64,000 nt of DNA from Gongronella butleri (Eukaryota; Mucoromycota; Mucoromycetes; Mucorales; Cunninghamellaceae): the NCBI GenBank assembly GCA_025201375.1, contig JAIWZP010000001.1:372001-436000 (forward strand). Reading direction: 5' to 3'. The notes beneath the pieces were generated by a model, which saw only the letters and a list, made by a program, of their open reading frames with translations, did no database searches and was not told the origin of the DNA. Positions within the stretch are counted from its first letter, which is position 1, and every line of letters starts with the position of its first letter. The position numbers were made by a program, and so were the translations under genes. This document shows positions 54,152 through 64,000 of the stretch, piece by piece.

Positions 54152-56206
54152 ATGCATCGGTTTGTCTCCAGATCTTGGCGGACACCTGCGTCTTCCGCCA
54201 CTCGATCGGTGGCTCCTCGGTGGTTGGTGACTCGCGCTTCACTCCAACCACAGTTGCAAGGCCGATCATGTGCTGCCCTGATGCAAAAAGGGACGAGTTT
54301 CAGCACAAAATCGACCACCATGGTGACACCGCCCCTGACATCGACGACCATGAGCGAGCCGACGGCGGGCGATCCTCCTGCCACGGCGTCTGCTCCGCTG
54401 TTGGTTGCGTTTCGGCATCAATTGGAGGTGGTGCAGAAGAACAATGGCAAAGGCAAGGCGGCAGCAGCGGCCGTGCACGATTTATGGGATTTGTACGAGC
54501 AGATCCGCGCGCATAACCGTGCTAATCCTTCAGACGCGGTGGTGCTGTCGCGCAAAGACTACACGGGTCTCCGATCGTTGCTGTGGGAGCACAAGCAATG
54601 GGGCAATGAGGAGCGTGTGCTCACGCTGCTGGACGACATGGCGCAGCAAGGCCTGGCCTGGACGGTGCTCGAGTACAATGAGTACTTTTTGGTACTGCTG
54701 TACCAGGCGCGGTACCAGGATATCCTCGACACGTACAACAGCACGCCATTCCAACAAAGCGGCGTTCAATTGAGCTCTGGATCGTTTAATGCATTGCTGG
54801 CCACGTACATCCAACTGGGCCACGAGAAACAGGCAAAGCAATTGATTGAAAATGCCGCGCAACATGGCGTCATACCGGACATTCGCGATTTTGCGCGCAG
54901 CATGCACCGCTGCCTGCCGCACGAAAAGCAAGTGGTCCAAACCGGTCGCGCGTGGATCGCGCGATATGGGTTTTCCCAGGTCGACGTGCTCAATGCCAAC
55001 CTGTCGCGTCTGTTCAAGCGTCAAATGGTCGACGAAGCCTTGTGGGTGCACGAGCAGGTCGAGGCTCACGGGCATGCCATGGATTTCACGACGTATTCGC
55101 TCTTGATTTGCAATTTGATCGACGCCAAGAAATTGCGGCTGTGCGCGACGCTGTACAAGCAGATGCGGCAACAGGGCCTGGCGCCAGATCGGCCCGTGTG
55201 CTCGGCGATGTTGTCACTGTATGCGCACCGGCGGCAATTGGAGCCTGCGGAGGCGGCGGTGCGCGATATGGTGGAGGCGGGCCACACGCTCAATGAAGTG
55301 ATTTACAACCAGCTGATCAAGGTGTACTTCAAGTGCCGCCGCATGGACAAGGCGGTCATGGCCTTTGACGCGCTGCAGAAGGACAAGACGCTCAAAGTCA
55401 ACGACATTGTGCTCAACACCATGGTGGACGGCCTGGTCATGAACCGCCAGCTAAAGGCCGCACATGCACTGTACCAGCAAATTCTCGCGAAATCCAACAT
55501 TGTGCGGCCCGATCGCGTCACGTTCAACACGCTCCTCAAGGGCTTTGTCGCGGAAAAGGACTATGTGGGCGCGCGCACGGTGATTCAGGACATGGCGCGG
55601 TTCCAGTGCACGCCCGACATGGTGACGTTCACGACGGTGATCAATTCGTTGTTTGACATCAAGCAGCCGGCAGACACGGCACAGCTGCTGGCCACACTCA
55701 AACAGATGGGCATGGAAGAGCCCAATATTTATACATTCAATGCAATCATCAATGGGTGGGTGCGCGCCGGGCAGCTGCAAGAGGCCGAGCAGGCGCTGGC
55801 CATGGCGTCGTCGCCGTCGTACAAGCTGCAGCCGACGATCCACACGTACACCAACCTGTTGCAGGGGTACGCAGAGCACATGGACTTGCCCAAACTCATG
55901 ACCACGTTCCAAACCATGATGCGCGTCGGCGTCAAGCCCGACCGCGCCGCTTACCACTATCTGATTCACGGCCTCATCGCCCATGCGCGCCACAACGAGG
56001 CCCTCACGTGCCTCAAACATATGCGACAGGCACAAATCAACCCCACCACCGATACCTGGCGCATCTTGCTCGATGGCTTTGTCAAAGCGCGTCAATTCGA
56101 TCTCGGCAACGACCTGCTCCACGAATTGCACCAGAGCGGCTTCGCCATCACCTCGCCCGCATTGCTACGCTCTTATCACATCCTGAAAAAATCCGCCTCA
56201 AAATAA
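54152..56206 (+). CDS. pentatricopeptide repeat (PPR) protein, probably mitochondrial
   Basis: A single exon of 684 residues. The N-terminus (MHRFVSRSWRTPASSATRSVAPRWLVTRASLQPQLQGR) is basic and free of acids, consistent with mitochondrial import. From about residue 150 to the end it is a continuous array of about 12 PPR units. Examples are SGSFNALLATYIQLGHEKQAKQLIENAAQHGVIPD, VTFNTLLKGFVAEKDYVGARTVIQDMARFQCTPD and NIYTFNAIINGWVRAGQLQEAEQAL. Known role: sequence-specific RNA binding in organelles (processing, stability or translation of mitochondrial transcripts). The RNA target cannot be read from sequence by eye. The frame opens at 54152. Later in-frame ATGs (54284, 54323) exist but would lose the presequence. 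Confidence 0.9.
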   Translation: MHRFVSRSWRTPASSATRSVAPRWLVTRASLQPQLQGRSCAALMQKGTSFSTKSTTMVTPPLTSTTMSEPTAGDPPATASAPLLVAFRHQLEVVQKNNGKGKAAAAAVHDLWDLYEQIRAHNRANPSDAVVLSRKDYTGLRSLLWEHKQWGNEERVLTLLDDMAQQGLAWTVLEYNEYFLVLLYQARYQDILDTYNSTPFQQSGVQLSSGSFNALLATYIQLGHEKQAKQLIENAAQHGVIPDIRDFARSMHRCLPHEKQVVQTGRAWIARYGFSQVDVLNANLSRLFKRQMVDEALWVHEQVEAHGHAMDFTTYSLLICNLIDAKKLRLCATLYKQMRQQGLAPDRPVCSAMLSLYAHRRQLEPAEAAVRDMVEAGHTLNEVIYNQLIKVYFKCRRMDKAVMAFDALQKDKTLKVNDIVLNTMVDGLVMNRQLKAAHALYQQILAKSNIVRPDRVTFNTLLKGFVAEKDYVGARTVIQDMARFQCTPDMVTFTTVINSLFDIKQPADTAQLLATLKQMGMEEPNIYTFNAIINGWVRAGQLQEAEQALAMASSPSYKLQPTIHTYTNLLQGYAEHMDLPKLMTTFQTMMRVGVKPDRAAYHYLIHGLIAHARHNEALTCLKHMRQAQINPTTDTWRILLDGFVKARQFDLGNDLLHELHQSGFAITSPALLRSYHILKKSASK

Positions 56207-56757
56207 TAATAAAAAAATGCCCATAGATTTGTAGAATTTCACTTTCTCGTTGTTTGCCGGCTCGCATGGCCTCGCATGGCCGGGAATGGTGTCTCGTGCA
56301 TGAAATTTGTTGCCCAATTGCATGAGGTGCATGCCGCCAGTCAAAAAAGGACAAAATGGGGATGAGACGCTGAAAAATAGAAAAAAAAATGCAAAAAAAT
56401 CACATCAAAAACGACGATAAAAAAAAAGGGAGGCATGGTACGTGTGCGGACGCATGGATGATTCATAGCTCGAAGCAAACGGGATGAATGATGAAAAAAC
56501 AAGGGGGTCGCCGTGACAAGGAGAACCAAAGGGGGGCGGGCAAGACAAGAGGAGTTCCAAAAAAGGAGGCGGACATTGAACCCAAGGGCGTGCAAAAAGC
56601 GCACACCAGAAAAAAAAAAGGAGACGTTGAAAACAGCGTTTGCGCCCTTTTTCTTTCTCGTTCTTTCTGTCTTTTGTCTCTCTCTCTATTTTTTTTATCT
56701 TTCTTTTTCTTTTTTTTTTTCTTTTTCTTCTTTTTTCTTTTTTCTTTTTTTTTCTTT
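56207..56757. other. intergenic, PPR 3' region and F-box gene leader
   Basis: 551 bp. The last 120 bp are an almost pure T/C leader directly before the F-box start. Elsewhere are A-rich runs. No gene. Confidence 0.4.
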
Positions 56758-58860
56758 ATGGCGCACGCTCCTCACTTGCTTGGGTTACCGAACGAGCTTC
56801 TTTTATATATCTTTGGGCACTTTTTGGACCTGCCCGACCTGTGGCAGCTGCTGCAGGTGAATGGCCAAGTGCGGCGGTTCGCCATGGACTCGATACAGAA
56901 GCGGTGGAAAATTGATATGCGGCCGTCGCCGGACACAATGATGAAGATCCAGTGTCGTGGCGCGCTCATTGCGCTCGAATCGCTGTCGCGACAGCTGTGC
57001 CTCTGGCACGACCGGCCGTTGCCGTCGCTGACGCTGCCCGTGGCATTGCGGCACCAGGATGATAATGACGATTTGCTTGACGACGATTTGGACGATGATT
57101 TGGACGACGACGAGATGGAGGTGTCTGCGACGGCGCAGCCAATGGCCCACCAGCAACAGCAACAACAACAGCAGCAACAACCGGCCAACCAGGGCCATTC
57201 AGGGCAGCAAGGGGCGGCGGCCGTCCATGGTCATCTCGGGCATCAAGACTTTATGCTGACGACGCCATCTAGTGACGACAAGTTGCTGCAGGACCTGATG
57301 GTGCAGGAGGAGCAGATCCATGCACGCGTTATCCGAGGAATTACCTCGTACAAGCACAAATACGTGTTAATCGAGGACATTGATATCCGCAATCGGATCA
57401 GAGCCACGGTCGACGTTGTTTTCCACCACGCCGTCTTTGTGGCCGCCCTCACAAGGCACGCACATGACAACGATCACCCAAATCAGCACCCTTACCACGC
57501 AATGCATCGCCAGAGCATGGCCGCCATGATGGTCCGCCTCATGACCAGACTCGATGCCGCCTTTCCCTCGTATTGTCGCGAAATCACGTATACGCTCGCT
57601 GACCACATCAAGGCCTTTCTCGAATACACGGGCTACAAACTGCTCATGCAAAGCCCTCGACTTAAAAATGCTAAAACGCTCTTTGAACCCCCTCGCAATC
57701 CGCATCCCACCACTACCACCACGACCACCACCTCCCACCATGCGGCCACACCGTCCCCATCGCCGCCTACCATGCTGCCGCCGTTGCTACTTCAACCATT
57801 GCCCTCTTTGCTTCATTTGCCAACGACAAACGAGCATGCCTCCTCCTCCTCAGCCTCTTCTTCGACAAACACCACGCAAAACACGCCAAGAATCGCCAAT
57901 TCTCAACCATTCTCGGTGCCACCACCGCCATCGCAATATCCACATCAACAACAGCAGCAGCAATTGCACCAGCAAGAGCAGCAGCAACAGCCGCCAATGT
58001 CACCTCCAAGCCTTTTTGCCAGTGAACATCCTTGGACGCCCGTTTACAGGCCACCGGTTGCGGCATTGTCCACCATGGAGAGCGCGTCGTCGTCGACCAG
58101 GAGTGCCAATCTTGGCAGCAGCAGCAGCAGCAGCAATAGCAATAGCAACAATAGTCATGCCATTGGAAATGGCAATAGTGGCAACAATTGCAACGCGCCA
58201 CCCATCCCACTGCTTCCAGCAAGCCATCTGTCGTTTTTGATGCGGTCGTCACGCCTGTACCATGCGCACAAGCACTTGCCATTGACACTGCACAGCATGG
58301 CCGCATGCTTTGATCTGATGGGCACAGCCTTCATCGGCAAGATTCTGGGCGAGAACCATATCGAGTGCGCCATCCAGCGCACATGCGAGCTGTTGTCCGA
58401 CGCGCTTGTTCCCGTGAAAAAGGCATTGCTGCTCGACCTGCTCGAGGGCTGGCTGTCTGTCAAACGCGGATTAGTCGCTGGCGAATTGTGCCGCCTTGTC
58501 CGCTCAGAAATCCAAAAATGCGATCGTCCGCTCTCGGCGTCCTCGTCACTCGACCTGTACCTGTCTTCACTCCACTACACACCATCCCACACGGCGCCTG
58601 TCTACCCGCGCATCCCCGTCAGCCAGCTCTACTCGCAACAACAGCAACAGCAACAGCAACCCACAACACGCCCCCAGGCGCATCAAAATCACGTGCAATT
58701 GCAATTGCACCGCACGCCGCCACACGCTCCCGCACATCAACCCTCCATCCCATCGCTCCCGTCCTTCCTACTCGAACAGCGCCCAAGTTTCTCACCATCG
58801 TCGTCGTCGTCTTCCTCGTCAGAGACAACCATTGTCCCGCCATCCCTCCATCCGCTGTGA
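56758..58860 (+). CDS. F-box protein with Q-rich and S/P-rich low-complexity regions
   Basis: A single exon of 700 residues. The ATG at 56758 directly precedes the F-box and follows a pyrimidine leader. An in-frame ATG at 56488 lies in unrelated lysine-rich, T-rich sequence and is rejected. F-box at about 4-50 (HLLGLPNELLLYIFGHFLDLPDLWQLLQVNGQVRRFAMDS). Then an acidic segment (DLDDDLDDDE), a Q run (about 12), and two structured parts separated by long S/Q/P/N-rich linkers. The second structured part (LYHAHKHLPLTLHSMAACFDLMGTAFIGKILGENHIECAIQRTCELLSDALVPVKKALLLDLLEGWLSVKRGLVAGEL) resembles a helical region, unidentified. It probably serves as an SCF adaptor, with the substrate unknown. Confidence 0.72.
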   Translation: MAHAPHLLGLPNELLLYIFGHFLDLPDLWQLLQVNGQVRRFAMDSIQKRWKIDMRPSPDTMMKIQCRGALIALESLSRQLCLWHDRPLPSLTLPVALRHQDDNDDLLDDDLDDDLDDDEMEVSATAQPMAHQQQQQQQQQQPANQGHSGQQGAAAVHGHLGHQDFMLTTPSSDDKLLQDLMVQEEQIHARVIRGITSYKHKYVLIEDIDIRNRIRATVDVVFHHAVFVAALTRHAHDNDHPNQHPYHAMHRQSMAAMMVRLMTRLDAAFPSYCREITYTLADHIKAFLEYTGYKLLMQSPRLKNAKTLFEPPRNPHPTTTTTTTTSHHAATPSPSPPTMLPPLLLQPLPSLLHLPTTNEHASSSSASSSTNTTQNTPRIANSQPFSVPPPPSQYPHQQQQQQLHQQEQQQQPPMSPPSLFASEHPWTPVYRPPVAALSTMESASSSTRSANLGSSSSSSNSNSNNSHAIGNGNSGNNCNAPPIPLLPASHLSFLMRSSRLYHAHKHLPLTLHSMAACFDLMGTAFIGKILGENHIECAIQRTCELLSDALVPVKKALLLDLLEGWLSVKRGLVAGELCRLVRSEIQKCDRPLSASSSLDLYLSSLHYTPSHTAPVYPRIPVSQLYSQQQQQQQQPTTRPQAHQNHVQLQLHRTPPHAPAHQPSIPSLPSFLLEQRPSFSPSSSSSSSSETTIVPPSLHPL

Positions 58861-59639
58861 TCTTGGTTTTTTTATTTTGAATTTTAGACACCCGTCGCTC
58901 AATGTAGCCCCATCCTCCTCCACACTCAATGGCTCCTTGTTTCATCCAACTCATCCCCCGTCTTTAGTCACAAGCGTCTTTTTATATCAAAACTTCATTT
59001 ACCCCCCTCAATCGCTAGTTTATTTGATGCCACCCTAATTTTTAAATATACACGGATTGTTCTTTTTTTCATGGGAGAGCCAAGAGCATGCGAGATGGCG
59101 TTAAAAGAGCAATGCCTACAGAGATGTACGCATGTAAGACATGAGAAAACACGTTTTAAATACAGAACTCGTCGAGTTTGGCAAAATAATTAATTCATAA
59201 CGGAAGCGTTTTTGTTCGAGACTTGCTCTTTTTATTTGAGCCTTACCAACGCAAGCAATCGTTGTGTCCTCGCCCGAAAAAAATGATCAAAGCATGTTTC
59301 TTCACCGTCTCCTCTTGCTGATCTCCTCGAGAACTTGTCTAAACGCGATCCCAAGTTTATACGTGGTCAAGATGGACGTAGGAATCCAACGCTGACCATT
59401 TTTCTCGGCGATTGTGCCACTGTACCGCCAGAAATCACAAATTCAAACATTTTGGCGAATTCAAAATACAATTTCGCCAAGATGGGTTGAACTTATTGGG
59501 TAGGTATCAATGCTGTATGTACCTTGGGCTTCTGTATCTCGTCTGTGGTGCAATAAAAACGAGGGGTAGTTAATGCAGTATTCAGTAAAATGACGACTTT
59601 TATCGTTTTTTGTATTTTCGTCGTTTGACAACGAAATCC
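58861..59639. other. intergenic, F-box gene 3' region
   Basis: No supported gene. AT-rich from about 59040 on. Leads into the repeat copy D. Confidence 0.4.
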
Positions 59640-60450
59640 TCTCACTAAAATAACCTATTAGCTTTCGCAATCGCAAGTTTTGCGCCTTGCCATTCGAATG
59701 AGCTCACTCTCGAAGCGCGACGATCTCTAGATGGCGAGCAATGGCGATGTGCAAAACCGCGATATTTTCAAGGCGTACCATCGTCAATTTTGGAATCGCC
59801 AAATCCGTGTTCTCCGATCACCTCGCCATTCATCCACACGGTAAACACACGTGATTCATGGACAGAAATGAGGTAAAAACTATGGGTTCATTGACTGCGT
59901 TTGGTGCAAAACGCGCTCAACCACATTTTAAACCTTATTTTCTCCACAAGGTCAGCTCCATGAAAAATGGGCCACGTGGCCCTGACGTGCACGTCATCAG
60001 AAAAAGCGCGACTGGGCGCTTACGTGGATGCCGGCGAGCACTGGAAAATGCCAAGACGTGCTAGAGTTGACTCTGTAGTGAAATTTAGCTCACCGATCAG
60101 ACGCGTCGAAAAGCGCATCTTTTTTCGTTCTACACGCTCCTTGCCCTACAGGAAATTATGCATTCGGGGTCCCTCTTTCTGATGGATGCATCGATACGGC
60201 GCCAAAGCGCGTTTCTGGCAAGCCAATCGCCTGCAAAGTTTAAACTAAAATCGCTAGTTTCTCGTAACTGAGCATTTGAATCCCGTCTCTTTTTGCCATT
60301 TTCCGCCGTTCAACCATCCAGTGCCACCGATGGTACACGTTTCGTGCCAATCTGAAGACCTCTATTTTCCATTTTCCAATCGAGGGCGATCCGTGGCCAA
60401 AATTTCATTTGCGCTCGGCGTACCTTGAAAACAAGTAACAACAAACGAGT
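59640..60450 (+). repeat. dispersed degenerate repeat, copy D
   Basis: Same orientation as copy A. Aligned blocks: ATTCGAATGAGCTCACTC..TAGATGGCG (59694-59735) against AATGAGCCCACTC..GGATGGCG; AGACGCGTCGAAAAGCGCATCTTTTTTCG (60100-60127) against CGACGCGTCAAAAACCGCG; AAATTATGCATTCGGGGTC (60153-60171) against AAATTTATGCACCGGGGTC. Core TTCTC-GTAACT-GAGCA at 60259-60274. TTTTTGCCATTTTCCGCCGTT (60290-60310) matches copy B. Edges approximate. Confidence 0.6.
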
Positions 60451-61684
60451 CGGTCGCCACCATGTCATTGGAACGCATTTCGGGGGCCATTCAATGTCTT
60501 TTCAGCCAACTACAATCGGGATCACCGCTAAATACGAGTAAAAAGGGCCAAGTTCTTCCGTGACGGGGTAGACACTGAAATATTCAAACCCTGTGCCGCG
60601 CCTTTTGTATCCAAAGGAACAGATGGTCCAGGATGCAAGCTATTGACCATGCCATGGAAGCAAAAGACTAAAAACAAGGAAAAAAACAACAGAAAAAATA
60701 AGCATCGTCCTTGCCTGTCGTGGACTGCCAATTATTTTGTGTGATGCACACAACATAGCGCATCACGGCGCGGTGCAAGCGGGTCGGCCGCTCAAACGCG
60801 AATCATGCCGCCCAAAAGTCAGCGTGACGCAAGAAAAGCGAAAAAAAAAGCTTCGTGTGACACCAGCTGCGCCTGGGGGTGGTTCCTTCAAGGTGATGGC
60901 GAGTAGCCCGTCCGCGGGATTACAGTAGCGTGTCATTGAAAAAAAAAAAAGAAAGATATCGCCTTTTGTGCGAGTCCGCACGCGTGGCGCCAAAATAAAA
61001 AAATCATTCTTTGCACGCGTCATGATCACGTTGGCATCACGCGGCCCTTTGCCCCAATGAGCGTGCCTCACACACTCTACCGAGAAGGAAAAAAAACAAC
61101 AATGTCACGTTGATTAGGCGGCTTGGGGGGCCATGGCGGGCGTCAAACCAAGAAAAAAAAAAAAAGGGCGATCGCTGGTGATCAAGCCGCGTCAATCAGG
61201 CACCGGACGGATTGTGGCATGGCGCCATTTGTCGCCGGGTTCATGCTCCCTAATTTTATTTTTTCTTTGCCAAAGGTCCCCATTTTTCCCATGGAACCTA
61301 AAAACAATTTTTTTTCAAAAAAAAACTTGAAACACGAGAGGCAAAAAAGGGGAAAAAAAAGATGTTTTTTTTTATTTTGGCCGTCCTCCTTCGTGGCCAC
61401 AACGAACTAGCAAAATAAAATATACAGTTGTGTAAAAAGAGAAAGAAAGAAAAACAAATAGAGCAAATGGTCTACCGAGGGAAAATGAACGCGACGATGA
61501 AAAAGGCAGAGCGCAAAAAAAAAAAAGCAAGGAGGTTGGGGGGGGGCATAGGGGGTAGGGGGGATGAAAAAAAAGGGGGGGAGGGAAAGAGCCGATGAAG
61601 GGCCACCACGTTGACCACGCGAAAAAGGGAGAAAAAGGAAAAATAGCTACCAAAAAAAAAAAAAAAGGGGGGAGGCTTTTTTGG
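60451..61684. other. intergenic region upstream of copy D to FAR1-type gene
   Basis: 1.2 kb with no supported gene. Homopolymer runs and G-rich stretches (61540-61590) dominate. One TACAGTA near 60922. Confidence 0.35.
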
Positions 61685-63844
61685 CTAAGAGAGCGAGTTT
61701 TGATCCAAGACCATGCCATGGACCATGTTTTGAGTTGGGTGTCGATGTGCTCGATCATTTGCATTGGCATTGGGCATGTTGGCGGTATGGAATGAGGACG
61801 GCGTGGATGGCGCATGCTGGGGCGAATATAAAAAGGTGGATGGTGGGGCATTGGGATGGGATCCTTGGTGTGCCTGGTGGGTGGGCGAGGCCAATTCCAT
61901 CATGGAGTGATACACCATCTCCTCCGCCTTTGGCTGTGGCGATGATGCGGCGTGCGGCTGTGTTTGGTGATTCTGGTGCGATGTTTGGACCGATGGACGC
62001 ACGTCAAAGGCGGACGAATCAAACGAAAAGGACATGTCTTGGGTTGAATGATGGTGCTGGGACGACTGGGAAGGTGGCAATGGTGGACGTGCGGTGTGCG
62101 TCACCGATGGTTGTTGTTGTTGCTGATGAGGATGATGGGCGACGCGCATGTGTTGCTGTTGCTGTTGTTGTTGTTGTTGTTGCTGCTGCTGATGCTGCTG
62201 CTGATGCTGCTGATGCTGTGCGTCGTCCTGGGGCGTGGGCGACAAGGTGTACATGTTCATGGGCTGCACAGACATGTTGAAATTGGACGACGATACGTAT
62301 TGCTGCTGCGCCGCATGTTGATGGTGCGGATGCGAATTGGCCGAAGACGACGATGGAGGAGGCGGTGGCGGTGGTAAAAGTTGATGAGGATGTGGAGGAT
62401 GATGAGGATGCTGCTGCTGCTTTAGATAAAAAAGCGAATTGGGCGCGTCGTGCCGTTGATTTCCCGGATTTGATGGATTTCCTTGATTTGACGGCATGCC
62501 TTGGTTTGGTGGCGGCGGCTGCGAATTGGACGATGATGACGCCGTGGAGGACATGGAGGAGGGTCTGTGCATGGATGGCGTTGGTGCCGTGGCAGTGGAG
62601 GAGGACGTAGACGATGTGGACGATGCCATGGCGGCAGCAGCGGCAGCGGCAGCAGCAGCCGCGGCCGCGGCGGTCGCGTTTGCGTGCGATGCGTGTAAAT
62701 TGGCGGCGGGCATGGTTGGCGAATGTGTATAAAAGGAATTGAGCGTCTGGTAAGGCGGATTCTGTTGTTGCGGGCTCGGTGTAATCTCCATGGCGGCAGC
62801 AGCATAAGCATCCGATGCATGGAATGGCATCGGGTATGATCGGCGATGCTGCAAAGGATCTGTGGCCGGAGTGGGGGTGCTTGCCGCAGACATGCTACCA
62901 CTTCGCGACGACGATGTGGGGTGAGATCGAATAAACATGGTAAATGGCGGAATTGAAACGGAATGCGTTCCCTTTGGGACGCGCACGCCGCCCAAGGGTT
63001 GCTGAGACGATGACGCGGATGATGGAGGTGGTGAATTCGACGAATTGTTGGTTGTCGTGGATGAAGAGGACGGCGACATGTCCATAAGTGCCGATTTGCG
63101 CTTTTTGATCGACGGTGTGCCCTGTTGTGATGATGACGACGACGACGACGCTGCGCCAGGCACGCCCGTGGACGTCAGTTGCGGACTGTGCATCTGGTCC
63201 AGCGACATGTCATCGTCTGTGGGCGATTTGATCAAGGCAGTGGCTGCCGACGCGAGTGACGAGGAATCGAGGCTGATTTTATCGAGCGGCAAATCAAGTA
63301 GAGCAGGCAGCGCGTCGGGCGCCATGTGCGCCATTTGGCAATACGACTCGACAAGACGCGACAATTCCGTTTCAACCGTCAGAAACCACTCGTCATGCGC
63401 GGCCACCATGGCACACAGCTTGCCAGAGAGGGCCACGAGCCGCTGGACGCGGTACAGCACATCGCGCTGGCGCATCCGCTTGCGCTCCTCGGTCAGACGG
63501 TTGTAGAATCGACGCTCGTTCCATGTAATGTCGGGAAATTGCTTCTTCACACAGTCGCGGATCTCGTGCGTCTGCATGCGTTGCCGTGCTAACAGAATGA
63601 TGAATTCGTTCACTTGCGCCGGCCACGTCTTGACCATCTCGCTCGGATCCATCATCTCGTGATTGTGCTCCGACGCCGACGGACTCGACGACTTGCGAAA
63701 CTCCCATTGGCTTTGGTTGTTCTCCGACAACACGACGCGCCAACGGCAATCGCACCGCTTGGACGGCCGCTTGCGCTGCGGCGTCGACTTTGGTTTGCGC
63801 TGCGAATCTGGCAATCCTTCGCGCGAGCAATACACGTAAATGTT
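61685..63844 (-). CDS. FAR1-type zinc-finger DNA-binding protein, 5' end beyond window edge
   Basis: The main exon runs from an acceptor (TTTTTGTAG, exon start 63844) to the stop at 61685, 719 residues. Upstream exon(s) lie towards or past the window end and could not be fixed. The exon opens NIYVYCSREGLPDSQRKPKSTPQRKRPSKRCDCRW and later SASEHNHEM, the Cys-Cys-His-His pattern of FAR1/WRKY-GCM1 zinc fingers. A helical stretch (about 75-190, RQRMQTHEIRDCVKKQFPDITWNERRFYNRLTEERKRMRQRD) fits the region that follows FAR1 domains in transposase-derived factors. The rest is low-complexity: S, H, Q (run of about 10) and A (12-residue run) tracts, as in fungal transcription factors. No transposase catalytic core is visible. 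It probably is a nuclear DNA-binding regulator, with the target unknown. Confidence 0.7.
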   Translation of the reverse strand, partial: NIYVYCSREGLPDSQRKPKSTPQRKRPSKRCDCRWRVVLSENNQSQWEFRKSSSPSASEHNHEMMDPSEMVKTWPAQVNEFIILLARQRMQTHEIRDCVKKQFPDITWNERRFYNRLTEERKRMRQRDVLYRVQRLVALSGKLCAMVAAHDEWFLTVETELSRLVESYCQMAHMAPDALPALLDLPLDKISLDSSSLASAATALIKSPTDDDMSLDQMHSPQLTSTGVPGAASSSSSSSQQGTPSIKKRKSALMDMSPSSSSTTTNNSSNSPPPSSASSSQQPLGGVRVPKGTHSVSIPPFTMFIRSHPTSSSRSGSMSAASTPTPATDPLQHRRSYPMPFHASDAYAAAAMEITPSPQQQNPPYQTLNSFYTHSPTMPAANLHASHANATAAAAAAAAAAAAAAMASSTSSTSSSTATAPTPSMHRPSSMSSTASSSSNSQPPPPNQGMPSNQGNPSNPGNQRHDAPNSLFYLKQQQHPHHPPHPHQLLPPPPPPPSSSSANSHPHHQHAAQQQYVSSSNFNMSVQPMNMYTLSPTPQDDAQHQQHQQQHQQQQQQQQQQQQQHMRVAHHPHQQQQQPSVTHTARPPLPPSQSSQHHHSTQDMSFSFDSSAFDVRPSVQTSHQNHQTQPHAASSPQPKAEEMVYHSMMELASPTHQAHQGSHPNAPPSTFLYSPQHAPSTPSSFHTANMPNANANDRAHRHPTQNMVHGMVLDQNSLS

Positions 63845-64000
63845 CTACAAAAATCGAGGGAAAACGTAGAAAACAAAGAGAATTGAGCGACAAAAACTGA
63901 CGACATGTGGTTGAACGCGTCTCCATCCCACCCCCGAGGCGCGTCTCAATTGCCTGTTTGTGTGCCTGATTTGCCCTCCCTCCGCGTCTCGATTTGCCTT
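63845..64000. other. intron and possible upstream exon of FAR1-type gene
   Basis: An acceptor at 63845-63846 requires a donor in or beyond this segment. Candidate GT sites are weak, so the true 5' exon may be outside the window. The reading continues off the end. Confidence 0.35.

Noticed and set aside
56488..56757. N-terminal extension of the F-box protein
   Set aside because: The 90 extra residues are K/R- then F/L/S-rich and come from a purine tract followed by the T/C leader. The ATG at 56758 directly precedes the F-box.

Overview
This window looks like nuclear DNA of an intron-rich fungus. The genes have many short introns (about 50-115 bp, usually GT..AG). The protein set is fungal or metazoan-fungal in type: a PMT4/POMT1-class mannosyltransferase, a DHA2 drug transporter, fungal-type F-box proteins, a HEN1-type small-RNA methyltransferase, a FAR1-type zinc-finger factor and a TENA/THI-4 protein. 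Several proteins carry long Q, S, P or H runs. My best guess is an early-diverging lineage (Mucoromycota-like), but that is an inference from gene content. There is no rRNA, no convincing intact tRNA and no CRISPR.

Layout, with gene ends and starts reconstructed by splicing. 0-3.5 kb: a small membrane protein and an F-box/WD40 (Cdc4-like) protein, both on the minus strand. 5.8-14.5 kb: a DHA2-type MFS transporter (+), eIF3f (-) divergent from proteasome ATPase Rpt5 (+), and a class III CoA-transferase (+) with a predicted 5-nt microexon. 14.9-18.2 kb: a securin-like candidate (-), a small ORF (-) and a TENA/THI-4 protein (-). 20.5-27.4 kb: Prp4/PRPF4 (-) divergent from Pmt4 (+), glycine-cleavage H protein (+), and a short Swp1/ribophorin II (-). 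27.5-30.9 kb: a repeat-rich stretch with two TIR elements, one with a perfect 8-bp target-site duplication. 31.4-37.7 kb: a membrane-anchored protein (-), Swd2/WDR82 (-) divergent from Ubc4 (+), and an NmrA-like protein (-). 39.7-41.1 kb: a SET/MYND-like protein (+). 41.1-47.6 kb: gene-poor and repeat-bearing, with one small Cys/His ORF. 47.6-52.7 kb: an intronless DHDPS-family lyase (-), HEN1 (-) and a zinc alcohol dehydrogenase (-). 54.1-58.9 kb: a PPR protein (+) and a Q-rich F-box protein (+). 61.7 kb to the end: a FAR1-type factor (-), cut by the window edge.

Ubiquitin-proteasome components recur (Cdc4-like, Rpt5, Ubc4, a second F-box protein), as do ER glycosylation (Pmt4, Swp1) and RNA-related genes (PRPF4, HEN1, WDR82, eIF3f). 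There is no operon-like logic. Neighbours are arranged as divergent pairs sharing 190-280 bp promoters, or as convergent pairs.

Between the genes lie several apparently undescribed repeats. These are a degenerate dispersed family with at least four copies and a conserved small palindrome, a TIR element with a tRNA-like interior, local 165-310 bp tandem duplications, and a zone strongly enriched in the 7-mer TACTGTA.
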